Shown here: positions 18,260 through 26,267 of the stretch, in pieces
How the letters are laid out: each line of letters opens with the position of its first letter
Numbering within the stretch: the first letter of the stretch is position 1
NCBI GenBank assembly: GCA_021463865.1
Contig: JAJTXY010000003.1
Location: 1 to 64,000 of the forward strand
Direction: 5' to 3'
Length of the DNA stretch: 64,000 bases
Source of the DNA: Anaerolineae bacterium
GTDB lineage: Bacteria; Chloroflexota; Anaerolineae; Aggregatilineales; J027
Position numbers and translations under genes: made by a program
The notes under the pieces: model-generated
The model's input: only the letters and a program-made list of their open reading frames with translations
Told to the model about the DNA's origin: nothing
The model's database searches: none

Positions 18260-18930
18260 TGGATAAGCCGCTGGTACAAGATTTGCGAACAGGAGCAATT
18301 CTTCGCACGATTGCTCATGCCATTTTTGTTGCTTCAAATCCAACTCTGGCTTATGAAGTAAGTTGGGATGGGCCAAATTATCTTCGCAATAATTCAATGG
18401 GTACACGCGGAGTTGTTACGATCAAAAATGATGCTTTAATTGGGGCTTTTTCTGATATTCATAGCTCTCGCAGCCCTTTTAGATTTGGTGAGAAAGAATA
18501 CGACATCAATATGTTTTTCAGGGGGATTGAACCAAGCCTATTTTCAATGGCTCAAGTGGAGACTTTGAGTTATTTGATAGAGGAATATCACCAAAAGGTC
18601 GCTCCTGCTGTGACATCGGCTTTTTGGAGTTCGGGCGATTACTTGGTAGGTGCTGAATCTTGGGATACTATTTTTGAGAATGGGGCGCATCTAATAAAGA
18701 CTGAGTTGTTGCCTACTCATAAGGCAATCCCACTTATCGAAGAAGATTATGAATTCAATGCAAAACAGGCGGGCTTGCTGAAATCATTATTTCGGAGACG
18801 AATGGACTCTGAATCACCACTTACCCTTACATCTGATGAGCTTCAAGTGCTTTTTGCAGAAGGCCGCGAAGGGATTGAAGTCAGTAAAACCCTTCTAAAA
18901 TCAATAAACATCTCGCTTGATGTTATTTAG
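18259..18930 (+). CDS. Hypothetical protein, A+T-rich
   Basis: I do not recognise this 223-residue protein. The ATG at 18259 overlaps the previous stop; an ATG-like start further upstream (18238) would lie within the hydrolase gene. It has no signal peptide, membrane segment or known motif; the C-terminal half is charged (SLFRRRMDSESPL, LFAEGREGIEVSKTLL). Base use is visibly richer in A+T than the flanking genes, with many third-position A/T codons, suggesting late acquisition into an existing operon. It overlaps the next gene by 11 bases. Confidence 0.6.
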   Translation: MDKPLVQDLRTGAILRTIAHAIFVASNPTLAYEVSWDGPNYLRNNSMGTRGVVTIKNDALIGAFSDIHSSRSPFRFGEKEYDINMFFRGIEPSLFSMAQVETLSYLIEEYHQKVAPAVTSAFWSSGDYLVGAESWDTIFENGAHLIKTELLPTHKAIPLIEEDYEFNAKQAGLLKSLFRRRMDSESPLTLTSDELQVLFAEGREGIEVSKTLLKSINISLDVI

Positions 18931-19435
18931 AAGAAAGGCACCTAAAAATACCTTGAACCTGTCGCAGCCGTCCTCTAACCCATCTGAAAACACACCACTT
19001 GTAAAACTCCGCCCGCGTACACTACTGCGCGTTTTTCCGGTTAGGCCACCCGTCACCGTGTTTGTACGCGCCAGTCAATGCCAAGTGACCGTGCATTATC
19101 ACGATCTTGACCATGTTGAACTACATGCCAGTTTATATGCCGGATTTGGAATGCGCTTGGTGGTGGAACAAGACGAAGCGGGGGTCTATGTGGTAGCACG
19201 GCGGCGGCGTTTATTGGGATTGCTATCACGCTGCGAATTTACCATCACCGTGCCGACTTACTGCCATCTGGCGTTTAATCTGACCCCCGGTACGGTACGC
19301 TTGCAAGATTTGAATGGCCCTCTGGAAATTCCACCGCTGTCGCCTCAAACCACCACACCACCACTGGTCACAATTCCACCAACCAAATCACTGCCTAAGC
19401 AGCGTTTGGATCAATTGGAGGGTGGGCGGTCATAA
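18920..19435 (+). CDS. Hypothetical protein with DUF4097-like beta-strand region
   Basis: The ATG at 18920 lies inside the end of the previous gene and gives 171 residues. After a polar N-terminus, residues about 40-135 form alternating strands (TVFVRASQCQVTVHYHD, VELHASLYAGFGMRLVVEQD, CEFTITVPTYCHLAFNL, GTVRLQDLNGPLEI). This is the style of putative adhesin / DUF4097 beta-helix proteins, where short strands with a V-x-V pattern repeat. The C-terminal ~35 residues are Pro/Thr-rich. No export signal is visible. Function unknown; it probably belongs to the same transcript as the preceding hydrolase. Confidence 0.55.
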   Translation: MLFRRKAPKNTLNLSQPSSNPSENTPLVKLRPRTLLRVFPVRPPVTVFVRASQCQVTVHYHDLDHVELHASLYAGFGMRLVVEQDEAGVYVVARRRRLLGLLSRCEFTITVPTYCHLAFNLTPGTVRLQDLNGPLEIPPLSPQTTTPPLVTIPPTKSLPKQRLDQLEGGRS

Positions 19436-19483
19436 TATTTCCCCAGTGAAGAGTGTAAAAATCCGGTAAAAAAGTCCTGTTGC

Positions 19484-19513
19484 TTGAAAGCCAATTTAGA
19501 CATACGCTATACT
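19484..19513 (+). promoter_or_regulatory. Promoter of Roadblock/LC7 gene
   Basis: TTGAAA (19484-19489), 18-base spacer, TATACT (19508-19513), each one mismatch from the sigma-70 consensus. It lies about 65 bases before the chosen ATG at 19580 and after the stop of the preceding gene. Confidence 0.7.
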
Positions 19514-19579
19514 GAATATTGTTTGTGGCCTCCAATGCTCGCCACATCCCTATTTCTAGCCAACTGTGAGGTTTCTTCC

Positions 19580-20002
19580 ATGACGGCCAATACACAGGAA
19601 TACCGCAGCGAAAGCCTTGAAAAAACACTGCGTAAGCTCCATCTGGCGGTGTCGGGTGTTAAAGCGTCGGTCATTGTGAATTTCGACGGTCTACTCGTTT
19701 CGGCTTTTCCCGCTTTCGACGACGAAAATTATGAGGAGCATCCTACCAGTAGCCCCCAAGTTGCGGCGATGTCGGCAACTCTGGTCGGTTTGGCCCAACG
19801 CACCCTGCGTCGCTTGGCACAAGGTGAATTGGAACGCTTGATGATGTTTGCTGAGGCAGGCGTCATGATTGTGTATCCGGCAGGCGAGGCGATGTTAGCC
19901 GTCTTGGTAGATAAAGAAACCAAGCCGGGGATGCTGCTCTATGCTGCTTCAAGGGCCTGCGATGAAATTAAGGAAATTCTTGGGTTTGCCGACAAAAAAT
20001 AG
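19580..20002 (+). CDS. Roadblock/LC7-domain protein (MglB-like)
   Basis: Starting at ATG 19580 (GAGG nine bases upstream, downstream of a good promoter) gives 140 residues; the longer frame from 19484 begins within the promoter. The sequence is a Roadblock/LC7 fold: LHLAVSGVKASVIVNFDGLLVSAFP, a helix AAMSATLVGLAQRTLRRLAQGELERL, then MIVYPAGEAMLAVLVD. Bacterial members are often GTPase-activating partners of MglA-like Ras-family GTPases or regulators of unknown type. No GTPase gene lies beside it here, so its partner is encoded elsewhere, if it has one. Confidence 0.8.
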   Translation: MTANTQEYRSESLEKTLRKLHLAVSGVKASVIVNFDGLLVSAFPAFDDENYEEHPTSSPQVAAMSATLVGLAQRTLRRLAQGELERLMMFAEAGVMIVYPAGEAMLAVLVDKETKPGMLLYAASRACDEIKEILGFADKK

Positions 20003-20008
20003 GCTACC

Positions 20009-21175
20009 CTAGAGTGTTTCTGATGCCGCTGCGAGCAACAAAACCAACTGCCACAGACCATCCTTCAATAAACGGGTTTCAATAAATTCATCTTGGCGGT
20101 GTGCATTCCCGCCTTGAGTGATACCAACAACCACCGCCGGGACATCGTGCGCCAAAAGCATATTGGCGTCGGTACTGCCACTTTCCAACCCCGCCGCAAT
20201 CCCAATTTCGGCCTGTGCGCCAAGTGCCAATTGAACAAGCGGGTGATCACTCCGTAAATGACCAGAAGGCCGATTGCCTGCGATACTCACTTCAAACGTC
20301 AGGCCATCCTGACTATGCCGCTCAATTAAGTCTCGTACCCGTTCTTCCAACTTTTCAAGTGTCGCTAATTCCGTCGAACGCAAATCGAGCAAACACACCG
20401 CCTCGGACGCGATAGAATTAACCGAATGCCCCCCTTCAATCACCCCAATATTAAAGGTGGTACGTGGTGTATAGGGGACTTCCAATTGGGTAATATCCGC
20501 GCACAGTTGCACCAACCCATGAATGGCGCTGGGGCGACCAAAATGCAACCAGCTATGACCACCCTCGGCATGACTGCTAATTTTCAGACGGCGCACCGCA
20601 ATCCCGCCGTTATACACCCGCCCCAATGCGATGCCCTCTATCACAATTGCCCCGATAATTTGTGGGGGGGGAATGTAATCTAATAGAGCGCGGATGCCAT
20701 CTAAATTGCCTAACCCTTCTTCACGGGTGTTGGCAACAAAACAAATCGAGTGTCGCCATGTCCGTTTTTCGCGGAGAAAAATCTCGGCGATCAGCAGTAA
20801 GCCCGCCACCCCCAAACTATTATCCCCTAGTCCCGGCCCATAGACGCGCGTTTTTTCTTGGCGGGTGGTTAAATCCGTTTGCATAGGGAAAACCGTATCA
20901 AGATGGGCAGAGAGGATAATGGTGGTGCGATTACGTCCATTCGGTTCTAGCCAGCCATAGACATTTCCCAAGCCATCCCGCCAGACATCGTGCAGCCCCA
21001 ATGATTGAAATTGCTCCTGTATATAATCAGCCCGCTTGGTTTCGGCAAAGGTCGGGGCAGGAATTTGCTGCACCGCAATCGCTTGATTCAAGATTTTCTC
21101 GACAGTCAGGCCATTGCGGATATGCTGCCACTCTTTGGATAGGCGTGCCAAAACAGCTTGGGGTGTCGTCTGCAT
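20009..21175 (-). CDS. M20-family zinc peptidase
   Basis: This 388-residue cytoplasmic metallopeptidase has two-metal M20 ligands in order: ILSAHLDTVF (His-x-Asp), GPGLGDNSLG (bridging Asp), NTREEGLGNLDG (general-base Glu and ligand Glu), an Asp/Glu ligand in IVIEGI, and late His in GNAHRQDEF. The dimerisation-domain insertion is also recognisable (ISSHAEGGHSWLHFGRPSAIHGL). It resembles PepT-like/ArgE-like aminopeptidases or deacylases; substrate cannot be assigned. The gene is convergent with the Roadblock gene, six bases apart, and its start is 230 bases from the divergent response-regulator gene. Confidence 0.85.
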   Translation of the reverse strand: MQTTPQAVLARLSKEWQHIRNGLTVEKILNQAIAVQQIPAPTFAETKRADYIQEQFQSLGLHDVWRDGLGNVYGWLEPNGRNRTTIILSAHLDTVFPMQTDLTTRQEKTRVYGPGLGDNSLGVAGLLLIAEIFLREKRTWRHSICFVANTREEGLGNLDGIRALLDYIPPPQIIGAIVIEGIALGRVYNGGIAVRRLKISSHAEGGHSWLHFGRPSAIHGLVQLCADITQLEVPYTPRTTFNIGVIEGGHSVNSIASEAVCLLDLRSTELATLEKLEERVRDLIERHSQDGLTFEVSIAGNRPSGHLRSDHPLVQLALGAQAEIGIAAGLESGSTDANMLLAHDVPAVVVGITQGGNAHRQDEFIETRLLKDGLWQLVLLLAAASETL

Positions 21176-21408
21176 CTAGTATTTGATCTCCAAAAAATAA
21201 AATTTATCCCATTCGATTATGCCGCAAGTGTGGTTAAATTGCAGGTTTAGAACGGATGGTCTTATTCATGTTGCCCAGTTGCTAAGTTTTGGAAGGCGCT
21301 AAAGTTGGATATAATGCTCTCATCAACCAAGTTGGGTGCTCGACCCTCCCAGTTTTATCAACCACATGGTATACACTAAACCGTCGCTCATGAAAGCGAG
21401 TCAGACTG

Positions 21409-22143
21409 GTGGACAAGCCAAAAGTGCTGCTGATTGAAAGCAAGCAAAACAATAAAAAACCGAGCGAGGTGCCGGAATCGTCCTTCTCCATCGTCCTGCG
21501 GCGCAGTTATCAGGTTTGTCTTGCCCACAGTGCAAAGATGGCTGTTGATGTTGCTGTCGAACACCATCCCGCTGTTGCTATTTTGGATTCGGTCTCGATG
21601 CGAACGACTGGCATTCGTGTTTGCCAATCGCTGCACCGACATGCTCCTCATTTACCCATTATTCATATCATTCCCGCCCCGGAAACGGGCCAAAAAATCC
21701 AGAGCGGGGCAGATGTCATGCTGCCTATGCCGTTTACCCCTCGCAAGCTAATCAACCGTATCGAGCGCTTTTTGTCCACCCCTGTCGAGCAGTCCAACAC
21801 CTTAGACGTCGGCCCATTCAAACTCGATTTTCAGCGCAATATGCTCATTACCCATAAAGGCGAATATCGGTTGACCCCTAAAATGGCGACTCTGCTGGAA
21901 GAATTTTTGCACCACCCCAACGAAGTGCTGGCACGGGGGCACTTGATGTCAAAAGTGTGGGAAACGGATTATATGGGGGATACGCGCACGCTCGATGTGC
22001 ATATCCGCTGGATTCGAGAGGCGGTAGAAGAAAATCCCGGTAAGCCGCTCTACATCAAAACAATGCGAGGCGTGGGTTATCTGCTCGATTTAAAGGCATG
22101 GCAGATTGAACAAGCTAAAAAAGCCAGCGACGGCAGCAGTTAA
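21409..22143 (+). CDS. OmpR-like DNA-binding regulator with degenerate receiver domain
   Basis: A GTG start gives 244 residues. Residues 5-118 have receiver layout, with Asp60 in VAILDSVSM, but the acidic pocket at the end of the first strand is reduced to one Glu (VLLIESK), and the conserved Lys of the K-P-F motif is Met107 (LPMPFTP). Phosphorylation switching is therefore doubtful. Residues about 130-230 are a typical winged helix (YRLTPKMATLLEEFL, RTLDVHIRWIREAVE, IKTMRGVGYLL). No histidine kinase is adjacent. A perfect TATAAT lies at 21310-21315 without a good -35. Its end overlaps the convergent TPR gene by four bases. Confidence 0.85.
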   Translation: MDKPKVLLIESKQNNKKPSEVPESSFSIVLRRSYQVCLAHSAKMAVDVAVEHHPAVAILDSVSMRTTGIRVCQSLHRHAPHLPIIHIIPAPETGQKIQSGADVMLPMPFTPRKLINRIERFLSTPVEQSNTLDVGPFKLDFQRNMLITHKGEYRLTPKMATLLEEFLHHPNEVLARGHLMSKVWETDYMGDTRTLDVHIRWIREAVEENPGKPLYIKTMRGVGYLLDLKAWQIEQAKKASDGSS

Positions 22144-22940
22144 CCTTTATTTCCAGATTCCGCAGCGGCAATATGCTGCAAATACACCAACGCCTCGTCT
22201 TTTGCGCCAAACGCCATCAACACTCCCGCCGCTTCTTTCCAACACGTGATTGCAGCAGGCAGATCATTTAATGCTTGATACACCAAGCCAAGATTCCCCT
22301 GTGTCATCGCATAGGGCAGGGGTGCATCCAGCGGCGTATAGATTTGCAGGGCTTCCTGATAAGCCGTCAGTGCCCGTTGCAAATTCTGGGAGCGGTTTTG
22401 GGTTAATTGGCGACAGACATTCCCCAAGCCAAATTGCAGAGTCGCGTAGGCGACTTGCCCCGGTGGACAATACAACAGGGCTTGGTCATAGGCCGTCAGC
22501 GCCAAATTCAGATAATGGTCGCGGTCTTGAATCTCAGCCAACAGTGTATAAATATGTCCCCGATTGATTTGCGCTGCGGCATAAACTCCGCCACTAGTTT
22601 GTGGATTGATGTGCTGTAAAGCGGCCTCAAAAGCGTGGACGGCCTTCTGCAAATTTTCTAATCGCGCCTCGACTTCCGACAATAGGATATATAAATTGCC
22701 GAGGCTGTTTTGAATCAGCACATAATCCACAACGGATAATTCGGGTGGGCAATGGCTTAGGGCAGCTTCATAGGCATTACGCGCTAGACCCAAATTAACT
22801 GTCAGCGCTTCAATCTGAGCAAGGTCGGTATACAAATTACCTAGCTCATATTGAATCCGCGCATAGGCTAATGGCTCAACCGCAGGATCAAGTTTATTTA
22901 ATGCCTCTTGATTCGCTCTAATCATTCGACCATGAACCAT
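22140..22940 (-). CDS. TPR-repeat protein
   Basis: The start at 22940 (MVHGRMIR) is preferred because GAAGGTG lies just upstream; the frame also stays open to 23027. The 266-residue protein is made of tandem TPRs of the kinesin-light-chain-like pattern with a regular unit: YA-x-I/T-Q-x-x-LGN-x-Y followed by L-x-x-A-x-x-A-Y-x-x-AL and P. At least six units are visible. No export signal. It would act as a scaffold or ligand-sensing repeat; the partner is unknown. The gene is divergent from the gene at 23086, with a promoter between them for the latter. Confidence 0.75.
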   Translation of the reverse strand: MVHGRMIRANQEALNKLDPAVEPLAYARIQYELGNLYTDLAQIEALTVNLGLARNAYEAALSHCPPELSVVDYVLIQNSLGNLYILLSEVEARLENLQKAVHAFEAALQHINPQTSGGVYAAAQINRGHIYTLLAEIQDRDHYLNLALTAYDQALLYCPPGQVAYATLQFGLGNVCRQLTQNRSQNLQRALTAYQEALQIYTPLDAPLPYAMTQGNLGLVYQALNDLPAAITCWKEAAGVLMAFGAKDEALVYLQHIAAAESGNKG

Positions 22941-23015
22941 GTTTGCACCTTCGCTCCTTACTTTGGAGAACACCTTCGCAATAGTAGCACGAAAGGGCAG
23001 GATGCCGAAAAGATT

Positions 23016-23044
23016 TTGCAAATCCACGCAAGGTGTACGATACT
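23016..23044 (+). promoter_or_regulatory. Putative promoter of the 23086 gene
   Basis: TTGCAA (23016-23021), 17-base spacer, GATACT (23039-23044). The start would fall about 35 bases before the ATG at 23086, which has GGAGG upstream. Confidence 0.5.
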
Positions 23045-23085
23045 CGCTTGAGTGGGGAGCGCAGGATAGCCGAAATGGAGGTTAT

Positions 23086-23607
23086 ATGGCGGAAGTAAGT
23101 CCCTATGCAGAGCATTTTCGGGCGGTGGTGTTGGATAACGCCAGCATGACCGATGGGCTGAATGATACTGAAGCCCAAGCCTTGATTGATTGGGCACTCA
23201 AATTAGCCGAGCAGGTCGGCGCGAACGTTGCCGATGATGCCGACGCCGAAACCAAACAAGGCTCATTGACTCGCTTTTTATCGGGGATAGGTCGCATGGT
23301 AACACGCCGCCATGAACACCCCGAACCGGAATGGGCTACCGAAAAATTGCAGGGCCAGATGGAACACAGCGCGGTCATTGGCGGGCCGACGATTTCTGCG
23401 GAACAAATCAGCGCGTTAGCAATGGCGATTAATGACCACGCCCTCTCGAATATGGAGGTATTGCAGCAGATTCTGGCGGCCTATGGCCCAAGTGAACCTG
23501 CTGCTTCCATCCCATCTGCGCCAACTGAACCTGCACCTAGCGACGCACCAAACCAAGAACAGCCCCTAAGTGGCTTGCGTAAATTTACCAAGAAATTGGG
23601 TTTTTAA
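23086..23607 (+). CDS. Hypothetical protein, 173 residues
   Basis: I do not recognise a family. The ATG at 23086 has GGAGG four bases before the spacer and follows a putative promoter; the longer frame from 22939 would run through the promoter and the divergent gene. The N-terminal 130 residues are mostly helical and acidic (DTEAQALIDWALKLAEQVGANVADDADAE split by a loop), followed by an Ala/Pro-rich linker and a short basic C-terminus (LRKFTKKLGF). No signal or membrane segment. It is 16 bases upstream of the PLD gene, so they are likely cotranscribed. Confidence 0.55.
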   Translation: MAEVSPYAEHFRAVVLDNASMTDGLNDTEAQALIDWALKLAEQVGANVADDADAETKQGSLTRFLSGIGRMVTRRHEHPEPEWATEKLQGQMEHSAVIGGPTISAEQISALAMAINDHALSNMEVLQQILAAYGPSEPAASIPSAPTEPAPSDAPNQEQPLSGLRKFTKKLGF

Positions 23608-23623
23608 TTCAGGAAAGTTAGGC

Positions 23624-24853
23624 ATGACCAAAAAATCTACCAAGAGTACCCGAAGCCGTACCAAAAGTTCTTCAAAGAGTTCTTCCAAACGCTCAACAAC
23701 CAGCGTTTTGGGCTTCATCGTTATTCTAGCGATTGTTCTGTTCGCGCAATACGTCCTCGGCATTGATGTCCTCAATCAGGGAGAAACCACCGAGAATGAT
23801 AACAACGGGGCAGACAATGAAAATCCCGTTGTAATAGATAATACGACACCGGGCAGTTCATGGTACAACTTCAATTTTACTGAACCCATCAACACCAATG
23901 ATGTCAGCCGCCAAGTCAACGCCCCGATGGAAAACGCAATGGTAGACGCCATCAACAGCGCAACCAAGACACTCGATGGGGCGCTGTATGAAATCAATTT
24001 GCCGCGCGTGGTGGAAGCGCTGATTAATGCCAAAAATCGTGGGGTGCAGGTGCGGCTGGTGTTGGACGACGAATATGCCATTGAAGATGACGATAGTCTC
24101 GCGGGTGATTTAGAAGCGGCGGGTATTCCGATTGTCAGTGATGAACGCAGTGCCTTTATGCACCACAAATTTTTGGTGATTGACGGATTAGCGGTCTGGA
24201 TGGGTTCGACCAATTTTACACGCAATGATGTTTATAACAATAACAACAACGCGCTGTTTATCCGTTCGACCCAATTGGCGCAAAATTACACTGCCGAATT
24301 TGAGGAGATGTTTACGGATAGGGTTTTTAATGCCCGCGATGACAGCCGCGATACTCCCAACCCTGTCCTGACCATCAACGGGGTGAGAGTCGAAAATTAC
24401 TTTTCACCCGAAGATGGCAATGTCATCGAACTGCGCCTCGTAGATTTGGTAAACAACGCAACGTCGTCGGTACGTGTGATGGCCTTCAGCTTTACGATTG
24501 ATGAACTCGCCAACGCCATGATTAGCCGCCGTAATGCCGGGGTAGATGTCATGGCTCTGTTTGAGGCACGTGGTAGCCTTCAAGGGGCGATGCGTCCATT
24601 AGCGTGCGCGGGTATCCCAGTCAAGCAGGATGGTAATCCTCAAACTCTACACCATAAGGTCATTATTATTGACAACCAAATCGTCGTGACGGGATCGTTT
24701 AACTTTAGCAAGAATGCCATCGAGCAAAACAGCGAAAACATGCTCATCATTTATGATGCACAACTGGCCCAACAGTATACTGCTCAGTTTGATAAGCTCT
24801 ACAACGATTCGCGGGCCGTCGTGCCAACCGCATCTGATTTAAATTGTTCCTAA
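23624..24853 (+). CDS. Phospholipase D-family protein with two HKD motifs, membrane-anchored
   Basis: The ATG at 23624 (MTKKSTKSTRSR...) follows AGGAAAG and gives 409 residues. A very basic Ser/Thr/Lys/Arg N-terminus (1-25) is followed by one membrane segment (about 28-47), placing the enzyme outside the cell. Both HKD motifs are intact: HHKFLVID with GSTNF at about 179-195 and HHKVIIID with GSFNFS at about 342-360. The two half-sites together form a PLD active site acting on phosphodiesters, either lipid or nucleic acid; the compact size fits the nuclease-like branch (Nuc/cardiolipin synthase-like). The next gene, a cell-wall peptidase, starts 19 bases later. Confidence 0.85.
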   Translation: MTKKSTKSTRSRTKSSSKSSSKRSTTSVLGFIVILAIVLFAQYVLGIDVLNQGETTENDNNGADNENPVVIDNTTPGSSWYNFNFTEPINTNDVSRQVNAPMENAMVDAINSATKTLDGALYEINLPRVVEALINAKNRGVQVRLVLDDEYAIEDDDSLAGDLEAAGIPIVSDERSAFMHHKFLVIDGLAVWMGSTNFTRNDVYNNNNNALFIRSTQLAQNYTAEFEEMFTDRVFNARDDSRDTPNPVLTINGVRVENYFSPEDGNVIELRLVDLVNNATSSVRVMAFSFTIDELANAMISRRNAGVDVMALFEARGSLQGAMRPLACAGIPVKQDGNPQTLHHKVIIIDNQIVVTGSFNFSKNAIEQNSENMLIIYDAQLAQQYTAQFDKLYNDSRAVVPTASDLNCS

Positions 24854-24872
24854 TTTGAAGAAGGGGGTTTTT

Positions 24873-26267
24873 ATGGCGAATTGTGAAGCAATCATCGTAG
24901 CAGATTCGGCAAATGTACGTCTCCAGCCCAACACCACCAGTGGGGTTGTTGGAGTGTTATTACTCGGCAATCGTGCCCCGGCTCATCAAGTCACCGACCC
25001 GGACGCCCAGAATTTTCGTTGGGTCAGAGTCACCGTGCCTGCCAATGGCCTTCAGGGTTGGGTGCGCGGTGATTTAGTGCAATTAAGCGGAGATTGTGCA
25101 GATTTAGGAACATTAAGCACCACCGTCACCCCATCGAATGTCCCCACCTCTACCACCACAGCAACAAACACTACCCAGACACAACCTATTGTGTTGACAG
25201 GCGATTGTCAGGCGGAGGTCTCGGTAGCAGCAGCCAATGTGCGACGTGAACCGACCAGTGCCAGTGGAATATTGGGCCTGATTTTGCGCGGCACAAAATT
25301 TGCCGTGAAATCGGTTTCGACGCCTGACAGTGGAGGTTTTTGTTGGTGCTGCCTCGATTTTCAGGGCCAAACGGGATGGATACGTCAAGATTTATTACGT
25401 ACCACTGGCGATTGCCTTGACTCCGCCAGCCATGAAACAACCACTTCAACTACGACAACGACCAGCACCACAACTACTACGACTACTACATCTACGACTA
25501 GCGGGGATTGCCAAGCAGTAGTTGGATTACCCAAAATCAATGTGCGAGCACAGGCTGCTTCTACATCTGGATTAGTAGGTAGCGCGACAGCAGGTGAAAC
25601 CATGACTGTCAAAGATGTGACCGCTGCTCAAGCCGATGGATTCCGCTGGGTAAAGGTAAATTTTCGAGGGCAAGATGCGTTTGTACGTTCCGATTTGGTG
25701 ACACTCATTGGTAATTGTGCAGCTTTGACCGGGGATGACCGACTGGCCGCTCCTGTCGCTGCAACCATTACACAGGGTTTCAAAGCGGGTCATCCGGGTA
25801 TGGATTTCGGCGCGACGATTGGAATGGAACTGCGGATTGCTGCCCCAGCAACGGTATTCAGGGCACACACTTGTACCAAATGCACCGCCCAGCAGCCAAA
25901 TATTAAGCCGAAAAATGAGGCGGAACGCAATCAGATTTTTTCTGATCCGGGGTGGGGCTTTGGGTATGGCAATCACATCATTGTCCGCCACGAATTTCAA
26001 GACCTGCCGCGTTCGATCCAAGAACAGATACTCCTAAATGGAGGTAAGACCTCGAACGCTGTTTTTGTGTTGTACGCCCATCTCAGTCGAATGGATGTGC
26101 AGGTCAATCAAAAAATTGCTGCCGGAATGGTCATTGGCGCTACGGGCCACACTGGAAATTCGACAGGCCCACATTTGCATATCGAAGTAGCAGTGGGCGA
26201 TCAGTGGGGCACGGCCAAAAAAGTTCATCCGATGCTTTTGTTCGCCGGGCCAAATATCACCACTTAG
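24873..26267 (+). CDS. M23 peptidase with three SH3b domains and Thr-rich linkers
   Basis: ATG 24873 follows AAGGGGG and gives 464 residues. Three SH3b modules (about 5-75, 115-180 and 215-285; each with N-V-R-x-[EQP]-x... and GW[VI]R or FVRSDLV) are separated by Thr-rich linkers, one nearly pure Thr/Ser. The C-terminal M23 domain (about 300-464) keeps the zinc ligands: GHPGMDFG, HLSRMD region and GPHLHIEV. It should cut peptidoglycan cross-links. Oddly, no signal peptide precedes the first SH3b; the N-terminus MANCEAIIVADSANVR already is the first strand. Export would need another route, or the protein is released by lysis. Confidence 0.88.
   Translation: MANCEAIIVADSANVRLQPNTTSGVVGVLLLGNRAPAHQVTDPDAQNFRWVRVTVPANGLQGWVRGDLVQLSGDCADLGTLSTTVTPSNVPTSTTTATNTTQTQPIVLTGDCQAEVSVAAANVRREPTSASGILGLILRGTKFAVKSVSTPDSGGFCWCCLDFQGQTGWIRQDLLRTTGDCLDSASHETTTSTTTTTSTTTTTTTTSTTSGDCQAVVGLPKINVRAQAASTSGLVGSATAGETMTVKDVTAAQADGFRWVKVNFRGQDAFVRSDLVTLIGNCAALTGDDRLAAPVAATITQGFKAGHPGMDFGATIGMELRIAAPATVFRAHTCTKCTAQQPNIKPKNEAERNQIFSDPGWGFGYGNHIIVRHEFQDLPRSIQEQILLNGGKTSNAVFVLYAHLSRMDVQVNQKIAAGMVIGATGHTGNSTGPHLHIEVAVGDQWGTAKKVHPMLLFAGPNITT
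25436..25500 (+). repeat. ACN-codon low-complexity tract
   Basis: A run of about 22 ACN (Thr) codons with a few TCN (Ser) codons forms the second linker of the M23 peptidase. It is an in-frame, repeat-prone stretch that may vary in length between strains. Confidence 0.7.

Noticed and set aside
25385-25612. Val-rich minus-strand frame opposite the Thr linker of the M23 gene
   Set aside because: Its composition is just the reverse complement of ACN codons.
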